A stretch of 64,000 nucleotides of DNA from Annona cherimola (Eukaryota; Streptophyta; Magnoliopsida; Magnoliales; Annonaceae): positions 62,872,008 through 62,936,007 of the forward strand of contig CM059973.1 of assembly GCA_030490835.1 (NCBI GenBank), in the 5' to 3' direction. This document shows, in pieces, positions 31,933 through 44,859 of this stretch; the first letter of the stretch is position 1; each line of letters begins with the position of its first letter. Both the position numbers and the translations under genes were made by a program. Below the pieces are notes generated by a model. The model was given only the letters and a program-made list of their open reading frames with translations. It had not been told where the DNA came from and ran no database searches.

Positions 31933-32742
31933 CTACAAGTACAGTATCATTTCTACCGAATCATCATCAGATTCACTAATTTCTCCAACTAGCGATGCCT
32001 CCAGGATGTCTTTGTAAGTTGAAACTTGAAATTCAGCTTGAACCGTCGAATCCACCATGTCGATCATTAAACATTCGTCTAGATCATTTGGTAGCTGCAT
32101 CACTTTGAACACGTTAAAAGTAACATGTTCGTTCTGAACCTGCATTGTTAGCTCTCCAGCCAGTACGTCAATGATAGCCTTGCCTGTCGCAAGGAAAGGC
32201 CGACTTAGAATGATTGGCAGGTCCTGGTCTTCTTCATAATCCAGGATAATAAAATAAGCAGGAAAGATGAACTTATCCACCTTGACAAGAACATCCTCAA
32301 TGATGCCCTCTGGATATGTCATGGACCGGTCTGCCAGTTGCAGCATTACTGTCGTAAGTCGGGCTTCCCCAATGCCTAATTTTCTAAAAATTGACTTGGG
32401 CATGAGATTAATGCTGGCTCCCAAGTCACATAGAGCTCTCCTGAAGTATTGATTTCCGATTATGCACGGGATAGTGAAACTCCCTAGATCCTTGAGCTTA
32501 GGAGGCAACTTCCTCTGCACCATAGCACTGGTTTCCTCTGTTAACGCCACCATTTCAAATTCCGTTAACCACCTTTTCTTTGACAGAACGTCTTTCATGA
32601 ATTTAGCATAGCTCGACATTTGTTCCAAGGCTTCGACAAGAGGTATGTTAATATTTAGCTGCTTTAGAACCTCTAAAAACTTCTTACGCTGGCCCTCCTT
32701 TTTATTCGTTGCGAATCTATAAGGAAATGGAGGAGGTGACAT
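31933..32742 (-). CDS. Athila-type aspartic protease with end of Gag, open 269 residues
   Basis: Starts within Gag (PPPFPYRFATNKKEGQRKKF) and runs through MSSYAKFMKDVLSKKR and MVQRKLPPKLKDLGSFTIPC. The retropepsin follows: ALCDLGASINLMPKSIFRKL has the active-site D-L-G-A form normal for Athila elements instead of DTG or DSG. LADRSMTYPEGIIEDVLVKV, then DLPIILSRPFLATGKAIIDV (usual ILGRPFL) close the domain near residue 190. An acidic tail follows. It would cut Gag-Pol in the particle. This is the best preserved open piece of the element, but it is part of a polyprotein broken on both sides. Confidence 0.9.
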   Translation of the reverse strand: MSPPPFPYRFATNKKEGQRKKFLEVLKQLNINIPLVEALEQMSSYAKFMKDVLSKKRWLTEFEMVALTEETSAMVQRKLPPKLKDLGSFTIPCIIGNQYFRRALCDLGASINLMPKSIFRKLGIGEARLTTVMLQLADRSMTYPEGIIEDVLVKVDKFIFPAYFIILDYEEDQDLPIILSRPFLATGKAIIDVLAGELTMQVQNEHVTFNVFKVMQLPNDLDECLMIDMVDSTVQAEFQVSTYKDILEASLVGEISESDDDSVEMILYL

Positions 32743-33824
32743 TTGATTTGTGGCAAATTCAGCATCAAGTTTCTTTTGGGTAGTATCTGGTTCCTCTGTC
32801 TCCTGTGACTACTGAATCAAAGGACTGGTGGGTTCAGTTACCGCTTATGGTGGAATTGCGTCAAGTAATTGCTTTCCACTACGCAATGTGACTGCTTGCA
32901 CATGCTCTTTACCTTTTCCTTTCGAATTTTGCTTTGTATCGCTTGGCAGTGAACCTTGAGGCCGGTTGCTTAGAGCTGAGCCAGTTGGCCTATCTGTGCT
33001 TCCAAGTTCCTATTTGTCATGATCTAGGATTACATGAATTGCATAAACAGATTTTTCAGATCACATTTCTTCTCTTCTCGCGGTGGTGGATTGAATTGAG
33101 CCGGTCTTGCTAGTTGTTACTACAATGGCTGCTGTGAGAATCTCAGTGACTGATTCATCCTTGTCTGGTTGTTCCATGAGAAATTGGGATGATTTCTCCA
33201 GCCTGGGTTGTAGTTGTTCGCATACGGATTTGCTGAATTTCTCTGAAAATTTCCAACGTAATTAATGGACTTCGGATTGGAGGCACATTGATCACTAGGA
33301 TGGCCGAATTCTCCACACCATGTGCAAATGTCTGCTGTTGAAGGCTGCTGTGGTGTAGATGCACTACTGCATTGACGTTGGCCGACCAGGATAAGTTATG
33401 AATCTGCCTGGATAGAGCGTCGATGTGGGCCTTTATCGATGAAATAGCGTCCGGTTGGAGTAGACCCCCACTTCGGCTTTTGTCAGATGATAGTTGATAG
33501 GTGTTAGCCGCCATGTTTTCAAGCAAGGCTATGATTCTTAGTGCAAGGCCATGATTCTCAGTAGCTTTTTCTTAGTAGAGAACTGTTTGATGATGAATCC
33601 ACCATGTGACGGGTGGAATCCTGGAGACCATTGTAGAAAATTTGAATTTGAACCCACGACTGAATTCTATGATGTGGGCACTTCTGGAGCAGGTCTTTGA
33701 AACGATCTCACGCCTCTGATAAAGTCTCCTCTCTATGTAGTTTGAATGAGACTATGTCCATCCTTAGCTTGGCTACCTTGGCAGGTGAAAAATATTTCTT
33801 TAGGAATTTTTGAGCCAAGTCATT
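32743..33824 (-). pseudogene. Gag C-terminal half with zinc knuckle
   Basis: The knuckle CTWCGEFGHPSDQC lies at 33285-33326. Upstream, RFKDLLQKCPHHRIQSWVQI and FYNGLQDSTRHMVD (about 33600-33700) are Gag core blocks. EA-stop-DRFKD shows a Trp-to-stop change. Downstream is an N- and Q-rich region (NPYANNYNPGWRNHPNFSWN). Several frameshifts. Confidence 0.85.
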
Positions 33825-34364
33825 TCATGTAATGACAGAGTTTGGGGGCAGAGAATCTAGCCAATCCGAAGCTCTATCCCTTAGTGAAAATGGAAAGGTC
33901 TGTAGCCGCATTGCCTCGTTGGAGACTCTGTTCTGCTTGAACGTGTTCATGATCTTTAGGAAATTCCGCAGATGGCGGTGTGGATCTTCATAAGACAATC
34001 CCCCAAACTGCCCAATGAACTGGAGCATCTAGAAAATCACCGGTTTGATTTCAAAGTTGTTGGTGTTGGTGTTGATAAGAGGAGGTGTGATGCTAGTCTG
34101 AACTGCATTCTGTCCAAGCGCAATGAGATCCCAAATGGGTTGGTCCAAATCATCTTGTGGTGAATGAATTGGAACCTCAATCCTTTGGTTCCCCTGTTGG
34201 TTTGCGTGAATGTTCTTGTCCTGATTTCTAATGTGCTCCATGGTATGTTGTTGACTCCTAGCTTCCCTGCTCTTGCGACCCCTTCTCAGATAAGTTATTT
34301 CGGGTTCTGGATCAAAAGGAATAATGACCTCCTTGCCGGCTCTGCCTCGGGGCATGCAAAACAA
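33825..34364 (-). pseudogene. Gag N-terminal half
   Basis: The start is at 34364 or 34355 (MPRGRAGKE). A single TAG after FEIKPVIF, where Gln is usual, splits an otherwise open frame. Then FGGLSYEDPHRHLRNFLKIM and MRLQTFPFSLRDRASDWLDS, the diagnostic Athila gag sequence, follow. It would build the particle and carry the RNA. Confidence 0.92.
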
Positions 34365-34495
34365 TCGTCCCTACAAAAACTAATTCAATTGAAACTAGTG
34401 AAAAAATTCTAAACTAAAAGAAATGATGAAAATGAACTATATCTACAAAATTGTACAAGAAAGCAATAAAACTAACGATAATTAGTTAAACCAAT

Positions 34496-34513
34496 TCCCC
34501 GGCAACGGTGCCA
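34496..34513 (-). promoter_or_regulatory. Primer binding site, Asp tRNA type
   Basis: The minus strand reads TGGCACCGTTGCCGGGGA six bases inside the right LTR, one base off the common TGGCGCCGTTGCCGGGGA of Athila-like elements. Confidence 0.88.
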
Positions 34514-34519
34514 AAAACT

Positions 34520-36161
34520 TGACAAGCTACATATATGTCAATTAAAATGCTCGCTTTTAACACAAGTATACATGCCGAATCAAATAATAAAGAATGAGTA
34601 GAGTATCATTTCCACAAGGAATTTTCTAACTGGGATTATTAATCAGTTTAATTGCTTTCGGTGAGTAGAAAATTCTAGGTTTGGAATTTAAAACTAAAGC
34701 TATCAAACGCAATAAGAAATAAAAATATAGTCCGCAGAATATCTGGATTACTAAAAACGGGTTTATCAATTGGGGATGGCAGATGGATAGCTCGAAATCC
34801 TTGAATCTAAACTATATTGCATTGGTTCCTTTTCATTAGATTGTGCATGGATTTACTAGTCCAAGTTCAATAATCTTTATATATGTCTTCCAACATATAT
34901 AAAGCTAATTACACCCTATTCAATTGTTATGTTCTCATGACATTAAATAAAATGGAATTGATAAGTTCATAACCTGTTCGTTAACTAAATAGGGTTTAAT
35001 GGTATATTCCTATCCATTAAACAACTCCCCTTAACAAAGAGGAAACCTATGCCCTACACAGGAATCTAGCAGAAATTTTCCTTTTCCAAGAATTAATCAA
35101 GCAATTCAATCATCTTACAAGGTAGATAATCTTGTAAAAATCATTAAACCACATATGCAAGGGTAAATCACACACACAATCATATAGAAAATCAAATATT
35201 CATTCCTGAATCTTAAATGACCAATACAATATAGTTAGATATCAATTCATCCTAACTATCCATCAAAAGAAAATTTAGTTCATAGACATGATATAAAAAT
35301 CCTTTACATCCATTATAAAAATATCCAGAGAAACAGAGAAAGAAAAATAAAAAGATGAAGAGAAAACTAGTTTTTCGACAGTTTCCACCAACGGAGTTGA
35401 ATCTTCTCTTCAATCCGCGTTTCGAACGAGTTTGTTCCTTCTATGCTGTCTATTCTGTCTCCAGGCTCTCTCCCTTCGCACGCGAATCCCCAGGTTCTAT
35501 TTATAATCTCTGATTTGCGCGGCACATATACAAAAATCCACGCGTACGGATGCGTAGTGGCGCCTAGGCACCAACTCTCTGTGTGCTGGGTAACTTAGAA
35601 ACCTTTCTGGATGCCTTAGGAATTCATGCCTTGGCGCCTAGGCGCCAACTCCCTGGATGTTTAATGACTTGAAAACTCTTCGAAGTACACTTGCATGATC
35701 ATACCATGGCACCTAGGTGCCCCAAGCTGGCGCCTAGGCGCCAACCTCCTGGAAGCAATTATCCTAAAAACTCTTCTGGGGTGTCTGCCTGTTAATGAAG
35801 TGGCGCCTAGGCGTCCACTCTCTGGAAGCAATGAAATGCTAGATGTTGGAGATTTTGGCAAAGGCCTGTACAGTGGCGCCTGGGCCCAAACCCATGCTCT
35901 CTCACTTGACTCCATTCTGCATTTGACTCGCCCGCACGCTTGTAATTTGCCCGTCCTTCCTACAAAAAATGAATAAACCAAATAAATGAACTAAAAATGC
36001 CTAATTTATGCCAAAAATGCATTAAAACCATGTAATGCTCCTAGAATGCAAAGCGAGTGAAAATTAAGCTAAATAGATGCAAACTAAACCTAATCTCTTG
36101 GACTAACGCGCAAATATAGTCTGAAATGAGTCATGATAACTCGCATTTTTACAAGTTATCA
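34520..36161 (-). repeat. 5' LTR of the Athila-like element
   Basis: 1,642 bp. TATAAATAG lies at 35497-35505 on the minus strand. Upstream, GGCGCCTAGGCGCC-type sites lie near 35558, 35633, 35718, 35799 and 35874, with two complete TGGCGCCTAGGCGCCA palindromes (35633 and 35718). Palindromes are better preserved here than in the left LTR. Confidence 0.95.
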
Positions 36162-37120
36162 GACACTTAGATATTAGCGAATAATATTTTAATTTTTTTA
36201 TTATTAGATTTTCATGTATAATATATATAATTTTGTATATTTACATTTTGCACACATCTAATTTGATTATTTCGAAAATAACATAAAATTATCAACTAAA
36301 TATAATTTATATTTTATACCAACCTTATAAAAAATTTCATTAAGCTTGTCTCTAATTTAGAAAGTAACAAAGAAATATCAAAATCAACTTAAAGTGGACT
36401 AACAATAAATCAAACATTAGTAAATTTATAAAAAATCTTCAACAAAATTTTCATGGTTTAGAGTTAGAATTGATGCTCCAACCTACCTGTCTACAGTACT
36501 TTTGATGCATGATGCCACTTGTATCAATATGTGGAAAATCAACGTGCCTTAAATATTAAAATATAAGTTATTATTAATATATTACATTTGACGGAGTTAA
36601 AAATCAATTCATTTAATAATGAAAAATCTCAAATTATTGTACATTTGTGTGAATCGAAAATAAGCTAATGACACTTAATATTTAACAACAGTAGATAAAG
36701 GCTTCAATTAGCTTAAATTAATAACAAATCAATTAGTAATAAACTTGATCAACTATTACGTTGAGATATTTTACAAAGTATAATAAGTTAAATAGGCAAA
36801 AATACGTATGTTTTACTCATCATTTCGATTGGACATTTACTTTAGAATTAATATTCATATAAACATAACTTAATCAATTTAATTTAATTTGTATTATATA
36901 AAATTTTCCCTCAAAATTATTCAATATTGTCCCCAAATTTCGATTTCAATCCATTTGAAGTGAATCTCAATGAAAAGTGGTTATAGTTTTAATTATGTTT
37001 ACATTTATATGAACTTTTATCTCTTGTTAAATGCAAATTAAATTATCTAAATCACTTTTATAACTAACAACTAATAGATGATATAAACTATACTTAATAT
37101 TTTGTATAATATTATCTGTT
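36162..37120. repeat. AT-rich repeat, diverged partner of 22.9-23.5 kb
   Basis: Aligns by eye with 22860-23480 in the same orientation, at roughly two-thirds identity over the anchors. Because the Athila-like element sits between them, the two copies were originally about 1.5 kb apart. No coding content, class unknown. Confidence 0.5.
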
Positions 37121-39470
37121 GGCTCCACGTCTACTGAGCAGAGGCATCAATAAGGTTTCATTTTGGGCTCCTAGTTTTAAATACTGCTTAGTCATTAAAT
37201 CTCTTTGCTGCCGCCTAACATTAAAAAGAGAATATACCTGCATTTTAATGGTCATAAATGATGAGCATATGCTGCGGTGGAGTTAGTAAATGGTTAGTAC
37301 TTGTGAAGACTGCCAAGGATTCCAAAAGTTCAAAGCTCCTCATAGGAGCAGAAGCCAGTGAAATAACGTTGTGCCCGGTTGTAGATGTGTAACCTAAGCT
37401 AATAGATTTTCTGGACAAGGTATGATATGTTAAATGCATTTTTTATATATATTTCACCTTTTATAAGCACAATGGAGAGTTGTATTTCACATTGTAGATG
37501 TAAATGTGAATCAGGGCATCCTTTATTTCTCTATATATGTAGGAATATAAGATTATTTACAAGTTTAGTTGACTAGTCATTTAAACAAAGATTTTTTTGT
37601 GAGATATTAAGCTGAAATTTTCTATATTTTTGGTTATTACATAAGGCTTTCTATGTAGGAATCAAGATAATAGACTGTTTCATATTTATTATAAGTTCCT
37701 AACTGTCAAAGTAAAATATTTCTGTAAAACCACATATCACGCTAGGTCTATTAAACAACCATCTATAAAGTTTAGAAACACTTTTTGTACAAAATATACA
37801 TATGAAAAAATGCATGAAAAAATGCATGATTTTCATAAGGCACAATGCATGTTAGGCCTGTTTGACCATCTTGCAAATTTACATGATTATTTCAAGTGTT
37901 TAAATTTACAAGGAAATTTAATCACAGTTACGTATGAAAAATCCAATTCCTGGGAAAAATGCATGAGAAAACCGGTGTGTTACGAGATAATATTAATTAA
38001 TAAAAGTTATTAATTTCTTCTAATTAATTTTGTAGTGATATTTATTTAACCCAACTAGCATACTTTTTCAATAAAATATCCCCTGATATTTGTAAACGAC
38101 TTTAGCATTTGTATTCCAACATGATTACTATTGATCCCCATTCCAGCCACCATCTAAAAAAATGTCATTTTTCTTTATCGCTTTAAAAATATTCATAAAA
38201 CTAGTAGCAAATTATACATGAAAATAACAAATGAGCTAAACAACCATGAATGATCCACATCTTATGAAAAGTGCTTATAGAAGAGAGTCAATTTCTCTCT
38301 CCAAAGTTTTAAATTACATGATAGTTTTAAATCATATATTCGAAGGTGTCAATTGCATGTGCAAATTAACAGTCTTCTTCATGCATTTTAGGACATTGGA
38401 AAAATTATACGAGAACATGTTGAGCATACCCAATGGAATGTCTATAGAGTTGCAGTGAGAGTTACAGTTCTTTAATTATGAAAGTTAGCATTTTAAGTAT
38501 TATTAAGCTAATATTCATCGATGAATAGGCGCTTGAGTTCGGGTGCAAATCTGCAACGTTCTAATGTATGTCGAGTACAAACTACCGCAGTACCCACTTG
38601 TGCAATTAGTTAAGCACAAAGCCATGATGTTGTCATGAAACTGAATGATTCATTCGAAATGGTCTATGCGTGAGGCTTGAACGAATAGAGGCAGAAGCCT
38701 CCAATGATATATGCTTGGCCCGGTCGGAGGACTTCATGGTTGGCACTGTTAATGCGCAAATGAAAGGCATGCCTTGTTAAAGCTTATTACATGTTTAAGG
38801 CAAAAAATACAAGTGTTTAAATTATGCTCTCATTATTAACCACATTTTTCAAGACCTGAACCTATTTAGACCTCGATGCGAGATCAAGATGAAGTTTGCC
38901 TTCGTAACTATAGAGAAGATGTTAGTTCTTGAGTGTGTCTTGGGAGACCCAAAATTGCATGCGAAGTAAGCATTAATCTCAAAAGTGGATTGTAACGTTG
39001 ATATAATTTATTTGGTCATACTTCTGTTTACATGTCATATTCTTGTTAATGGACAGTTTTAAATCTAAGGCAAAGGTTTTTCAGCTGCAAATGATTCATG
39101 TTATCCAAAAAGATATGGAATGTTTTGCAAGTAATGGTAATATCAACCCCAATGTAAGTGAGCCATGAGCATGCTATTATTAACATGATAATCATACAAT
39201 ATTTACTGAGTATGAAATAACATAATTTTTAAATAATTAGTAACTATTTTCATTGCCATGGTGAAAGACTGTTAGTGCATATACCATTATTCAAAATTTC
39301 TACTAACATGAAAGAATATCTGGAGTAAGGCATCATTACTTCTCATCATTTTTCGGGGCTGGTACTTTAACCCAAACTGTTCCCTCAACATATGTCAATA
39401 ATTTGAGACTAATAGATAACACCACTATTTCACCTTGCGACTCATACAGAGGAGATTGTTATTATAGAAG
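37121..39470. other. Mostly AT-rich, unrecognised
   Basis: Two higher-GC islands, 37130-37440 and 38520-38770, stand out from the background. The first has possible splice signals on the minus strand (CCAG before AAAATC, CAG before GTATAT). No conserved protein was recognised in either, and they could be captured gene fragments or old transposon exons. Confidence 0.3.
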
Positions 39471-40105
39471 CTAGATGATATTGATGTAGAATGGTTGCTG
39501 GATATGCTTCCATATTGTTTCCATGATGCAGAATGGTTAATCACTGTTCCATTGCTACAACATTGGTTGATAGATTTTACACCACTACGTGTACTTATTT
39601 TTCTTTAATTTTATTTACAGATATTTATTCCAATTCAATATCATAATGGGACCTGGTTTGCATATGCGGTTGATATGATACTATGTGAGATTTACTACAT
39701 TAACATCTGTGAAGAAAATAAGTCCACCAGGTTTATAGCAACTTACCAGCGAGTGGTAAGTTTTTTGGTGTTACATTAACAAATTAATAATATCTAACAC
39801 ATCGTCTTAACTTTTCTAAATCTCCTTCATTGTACAGCTTAGTATATTAAAATAATATTCAAAGTAGAAAATGAAATTCGAAATGCATATACATTTGATA
39901 TCCTATGCGATACTGTTAATATCATAACTACAAGGATTGCTTATTAAGTTATGGCATTCTTAGGAATCTATATTGGTAGGTGGATGTAGCAAACATGTTT
40001 GTGTATTGCAAAGAGGATTTCAGAGTAGATATTATTGCTATTATAGAGTATTACACCAGACAAACATTAGTCAAGTTCAATAAGGTATATTGATTCATCT
40101 CTATA
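39471..40105 (+). pseudogene. C48 (Ulp1-like) protease remnant, plus strand
   Basis: After a TTTACAG acceptor near 39620 the frame reads IFIPIQYHNGTWFAYAVDM, resembling the catalytic-His block of Ulp1-type cysteine proteases (IPI...HW). Downstream, MFVYCKEDFRVDIIAIIEYY near 39995-40060 resembles the block after the catalytic Cys, but the DCG motif itself is lost. Upstream, LDDIDVEWLLDMLP (near 39470) may be part of the same relic. Ulp1-like genes are carried by a known class of plant MULEs. Call rests on weak motif resemblance. Confidence 0.4.
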
Positions 40106-41050
40106 AACGGTGATTGGCACACATTATATTCTAAGTAAAATTCTATTGTGTCCCATACATATCATTTGTGACTTATTGTTACAGGTTATCATATCAAGTT
40201 ATAAGAAGCATATTGCATGCAAATTCTCACTAATAGGTTTAATATGTTAGCACATGACAATTATCATCATGCGATGAATTAGTTTACTAGAGAGCTATAA
40301 ATGAATAAATGATAATGTGCACCCTTATTGTTCATTTTTTACAAAATGCACAAATGGCAACTCTAGCCTACTCCAGATAGTATTTTTTATCGTACTTGTT
40401 ATTGGACAATGACAAGCAATTTTTTGGCCATTCATGTTAATATAGGATTGGTATCCTTTAAAAGATATATATCCTTTTATTAATGTAACTATATATATTT
40501 AGGAAAAGACTTGCTATTATGGAATATTGATACATTTTCACCATTATTTGCAAAATATGACATTTTCATGGTTCACCAGTTTCAAATGAAGTTTATAGTT
40601 AAATTATCATTTTCTAAAATACATAATATTCATGGCTTTCATGCCATAATGTAGTTGCATCATGATTCATGCACACAAGTACTTAAAAACGACTCATCAA
40701 ATAAACATATGGTTAAGTTGTCGATGGAATCCAAAAATTATGGACCATCCATATGGATTTGATTATACGAAATTAACACCATTACATTACAAAAAAAGAA
40801 GATATAAATTCTCATTTCTGGTACGAGCCTTTAAAAAATGTTGTAGAATGTCTCTTTCACAATTTTCCACTGTTTGATTCTTTGAATGCTTGATGTTGTA
40901 TAGTCTTCAATCTCTCATTTAGACTATTGTTAAGTATTAATGATGCAAAATGTCATCGCCATTCGGCAATCTATCCCTACATTGCATATGGTGATTATAT
41001 CAGTTTAATTCGTTTTACATTGCAACAATCATTACTTAGAGAAAATGAAA
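40106..41050. other. Spacer between two facing protease relics
   Basis: AT-rich. A plus-strand open stretch (40662-40877) shows no motif. Confidence 0.4.
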
Positions 41051-41054
41051 ATGT

Positions 41055-44000
41055 ATAGATTTGTATTTTGGATTTTTTTCAGGTATGAATGAAAATATAT
41101 TGCACAACATATGCACACCATAGTTGACCCTTGTCATGTAACCAAAGCGTATAATGTTATGACAAGCTAGTTACAATGATGGTTAATATAGGAGATAACA
41201 AAAATTTCACCAAACCCATTAATTTGGTTTGACAATCTATTTACATGCTTAACATCCCGAGATGACACTGCCTTTGGTTCACCAGCATAGCAAAAATATT
41301 CCTTGATCACAAATGTCTGATTATGTTTAGACCAAATATAAAAAATTTCATTATGAATACAAAATATAAAGGGTGTATGGTGATTACACTACACCTACCA
41401 CTTCAATCTTAATGATCTCCATCCTATACTCTCCATGTATTGATATCGAGTCTAACAAAAATAATTCTTTGAAAATGGTGTCATAAGCACAAGCAAACCA
41501 ATGATCGCCTCTAAATAATAGCACGAAAATATATATCAATGTAAAAAGTATATCATTAGTAAATTTTAAAAGTCTAACAGAAGCATATTCACACACCAAT
41601 TTATTAAAAATTGATAAATGTTTTACCCATCCTACATCGTCCACATGACATTTTAATTTTCGGGATCATATACATAATTTGGAGCTACCGGATTGTGTAT
41701 GAGATATAGCTACAAAATAAAATAAAACACAATAAAATTAGCACATGTCAACCAATGACAATCTCTTTATGAATAATGACATAAAGTAATCTAAATTCAC
41801 TTACTGAAAATATAGAATCAAACTAAAATCTTATTACTCTAGTTGTTGTATGTAACTGTTGCATGTTGTACAACATGGTTGGTGTGCCTATGATCTGCAT
41901 GTGAAAAAATTACACAACTGGTTATTGCGCGTATATTCAACTATATTTATGAAAAGAATTTATATATATCTACTCATAAGAGCTTGCACTTTGTCCCATG
42001 GAGCCAATGATAAGAATAGTCCTCTTGTTAATGTTATGCCCTCGCATTGGAATAAAATTTCACTATACGGATTGACTCACAAATCAGTGTTACATCCTAT
42101 GAAATCTTATTCACCAATAACATTTAGCTGTGTATAAACTCGTCTTTGAGAAAAGATTGAGTAAACCAATGTACTCTTTAGGTAGGGATCTACAGAATGC
42201 AAAGGTCATAATGTTGTCTTTGTTGTCTGTTAATCATCTTAATTCAAATTTCATATCTTGTTGATTCCAACATTTTCCTGAATTCTATAATATGCAAGAG
42301 AAATTTCATAAGTGTATATTTAATTACAAAGGGTCCACGTATATAGTAATTGCATATAAGAAAAGAACATCATTAGTATACAAACTAGCAATACGAAAAA
42401 TAGCCAACATGCAAGTACAATCTGCAAACATGACAACCATAAAGGAAACACCTAAGTAAATCTAATTCCTAGCAACTCTTCCTTTAGAAGCAGCCATTGA
42501 CAGTCATGTATGCCTTCTAAGTGCTATTGGCTTCCCCCTCTTAGTTGTTATTTTGTAAGGTGACTTTAATACTTTAAAGGTCTTTACATTCCTACTCCCT
42601 TGCTTGACAGAGGGGGCAATATCTATAACTTCTACAACTAGCGCCACATCATCTAGTGCAGTGATATCTTGCTGAACGCATCCGGTCGATTTCGTTGGTT
42701 CAAAACTAGCTTGTACATTCACCGAATCCAACTCGGGACTTTTTGCACCAATCTATTATTTGGTTCCAAAATATCATTGTAAATTATACTTCATGCGTAT
42801 AAATAAAATATTAGGATCTCAAAATACTACTATACATTACCGTCAAATATGTTATATTTCTATTATTGGCAATGTGCATCTTCCCACACTCTATTTTTTG
42901 GATGGTACTTTCTAGTGCTTGTACTATTAATCCATTAAACATATGTCAATTCCAGTTGATGGATCATTCACATAGAAAGTATATACAATCATGTATCTGA
43001 ATTTGTGATTCCAATGAATTATTCACAAATCGAGCCTCTTTCATCATTTGTCTCAATTCCTGATAAAACCATAATATACTGTTGTAAGGCTACCACACTT
43101 GGCAGTTTTATATGTTGTTAATTATATTAGTATCAACAATAGGTTGGTTTGAACTATGCACAAACTGTACCTATTATCTCAATGGATAGAAGCCTCTGCA
43201 TTCCTTGTTTAAGGAGTAAGAATAATGTAGCTAAATGTACAAGTTCAAAATTTCACCATGAAAATTATTGATTATATGTCAAGCATAAAATAAGAACAAT
43301 GACTACTTGCAAGTTGACACGGAGAGCTTCGTTCTCCTTAGTTAACTTTTCTACATCAGTGATCACAATGGCTTCTTCCGTGATACGTGAGCTTGCTTGC
43401 CTCTTACTCTCTTCATGGTTCATATTTATAGGATTAGAAGAGGCAGTGTGATCATGATGGTCCTCTAGTATGACTTCCTATACTAGCCCACCTTGGATCT
43501 CCTCAACACCATCATAAATCATCCTACGAATCTACAAACATTCCAAAGTACATTAGGCAAGTACCAATTGTAGCCTAATTGCAAGTATTAATGAGAAGAG
43601 GTACCTGCATCTGTTCATTAACTGTCTTGTCCCATGTACCATCCAATCTCAAGTAATCTTAGGAAGTCCAATTCTTAATCAATGGTAACAAAGATGCAAC
43701 TTAGTGAGATCCACAAAACTGTTTTGCATGTTCTCCACAAACCAAATCTGCATAAGATAAGTTATTAGGTAAATATAAGATTTCAATTATTGTGATATAT
43801 AATAAGCAAACTCATTACTTGAGCTAAGACTGTGCAACCTCCAATTAACTTTCGTCTCCTCATATGATACAATGACAATGACTTTTTACACATGTCCACC
43901 ACATGTGATGCCCAATCAAAAATTCTAATCCTTTGAATGTTAAGTACATTCTACAGGTATAGATCTTGCATTTTTCTATGTGATGTTGGACACAATACAG

Positions 44001-44400
44001 TGGAGAGTGCATATAAAGCGAATTACTGGTGCCATTTTTCATCCTCACCCCTGACCACTAGGTTCTTGAAAACCTCTGAAGCAAGAATAATGTTTCCTTT
44101 ATATAATTTTAAATTACTGCTATGCTACGCTCTTCTAACACTGGCATGACACTCACCTCCAATGGAAAGCCTTAAAATGAGATCAGCGTCACGTGTCGTA
44201 AACTCCAACCGCTTACCTACCATGTGGAAGGCTTCGTCTTCTTCAGCCCTTTGTTGAACTAGCCACTTAATGAGTCCGAGGTGCAGAGAACGCATTTTCA
44301 TCGATAGCAGACCTATAAACCCTATATCAAACACGGCTTGTCGTTGATCCGTACTCAATGTACTGCAATAATCTGTAAACTTCCATACAGCACACACTGA
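41055..44400 (-). pseudogene. MULE-associated C48 (Ulp1-like) protease gene, multi-exon relic
   Basis: Pieces on the minus strand in gene order. 44397-44125: TDYCSTLSTDQRQAVFDIGF and ITR-like DADLILRLSIGGECH, resembling the plant domain that precedes Ulp1 in these genes. About 43540-43316: open, acidic, ending in the heptad-like DVEKLTKENEALRVNLQ at a GTAGTC donor. 42731-42504: basic KVLKSPYKITTKRGKPIALR. 41497-41384: GDHWFACAYDTIFKELFLLD, after an ATTATTTAG acceptor, gives the catalytic His and Asp region. Near 41130-41060: NYGVHMLCNIF in the place of the Cys block, with DCG changed to NYG. Deconjugation of SUMO-like proteins is the family role. This copy lacks the nucleophile. Confidence 0.5.
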
Positions 44401-44855
44401 TTGCTCTTTTAGTTTCTTAGACTTTTACATTTTCGTGATGTGATGGGAGTTTCAACATGTGGGGAACAACCAAATTGAGGAGCACTATCCATTTGAGTCT
44501 CTTGGGACTTTTCCACCTCGTCAACATTCATCTGGCCCTTTTGTAGACAAATAGACACGTCATTGATGGTCAATTCTTCAAGACTCAAATTTCACCATGT
44601 TTGCATCCTATAAAAAAGGAATAAGATAGTAGGAAGTCATGTATATTGCATAGTTATGTGACCTATTCATACAATGAGTGGAAAAATGATAAATTGTAAA
44701 AGTACAATAAAGAAAAATATTTCTCACTATATCAATCATAAGATAATAGAAACATTGACAATTCTTAGATCTGATAATATGCTCACGTATCAATACAACA
44801 AAGAATTTGTATATAAAAAAGCATCGATGATAATACATATTTCAAATATGAAAGG
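44401..44855. other. Gap between protease relic and transposase relic
   Basis: No conserved protein seen. Open frames on both strands are AT-rich and unsupported. Confidence 0.4.
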
Positions 44856-44859
44856 GGAT

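Larger units (their letters stand above)
24189..36161 (-). mobile_element. Gypsy LTR retrotransposon, Athila-like, degenerate
   Basis: 11,973 bp. LTRs lie at 24189-25824 and 34520-36161, starting TGAC(G/A)AGCT and ending GTTATCA. The flanks cacac and gacac are a TSD with one mismatch. An Asp-tRNA-type primer site sits beside the right LTR and a purine tract beside the left, so it reads on the minus strand. Gag, protease (DLGAS type), reverse transcriptase, RNase H, integrase and a third ORF follow in order. Gag and protease sequence and the primer site fit the Athila lineage. Stops occur throughout pol. Confidence 0.95.
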
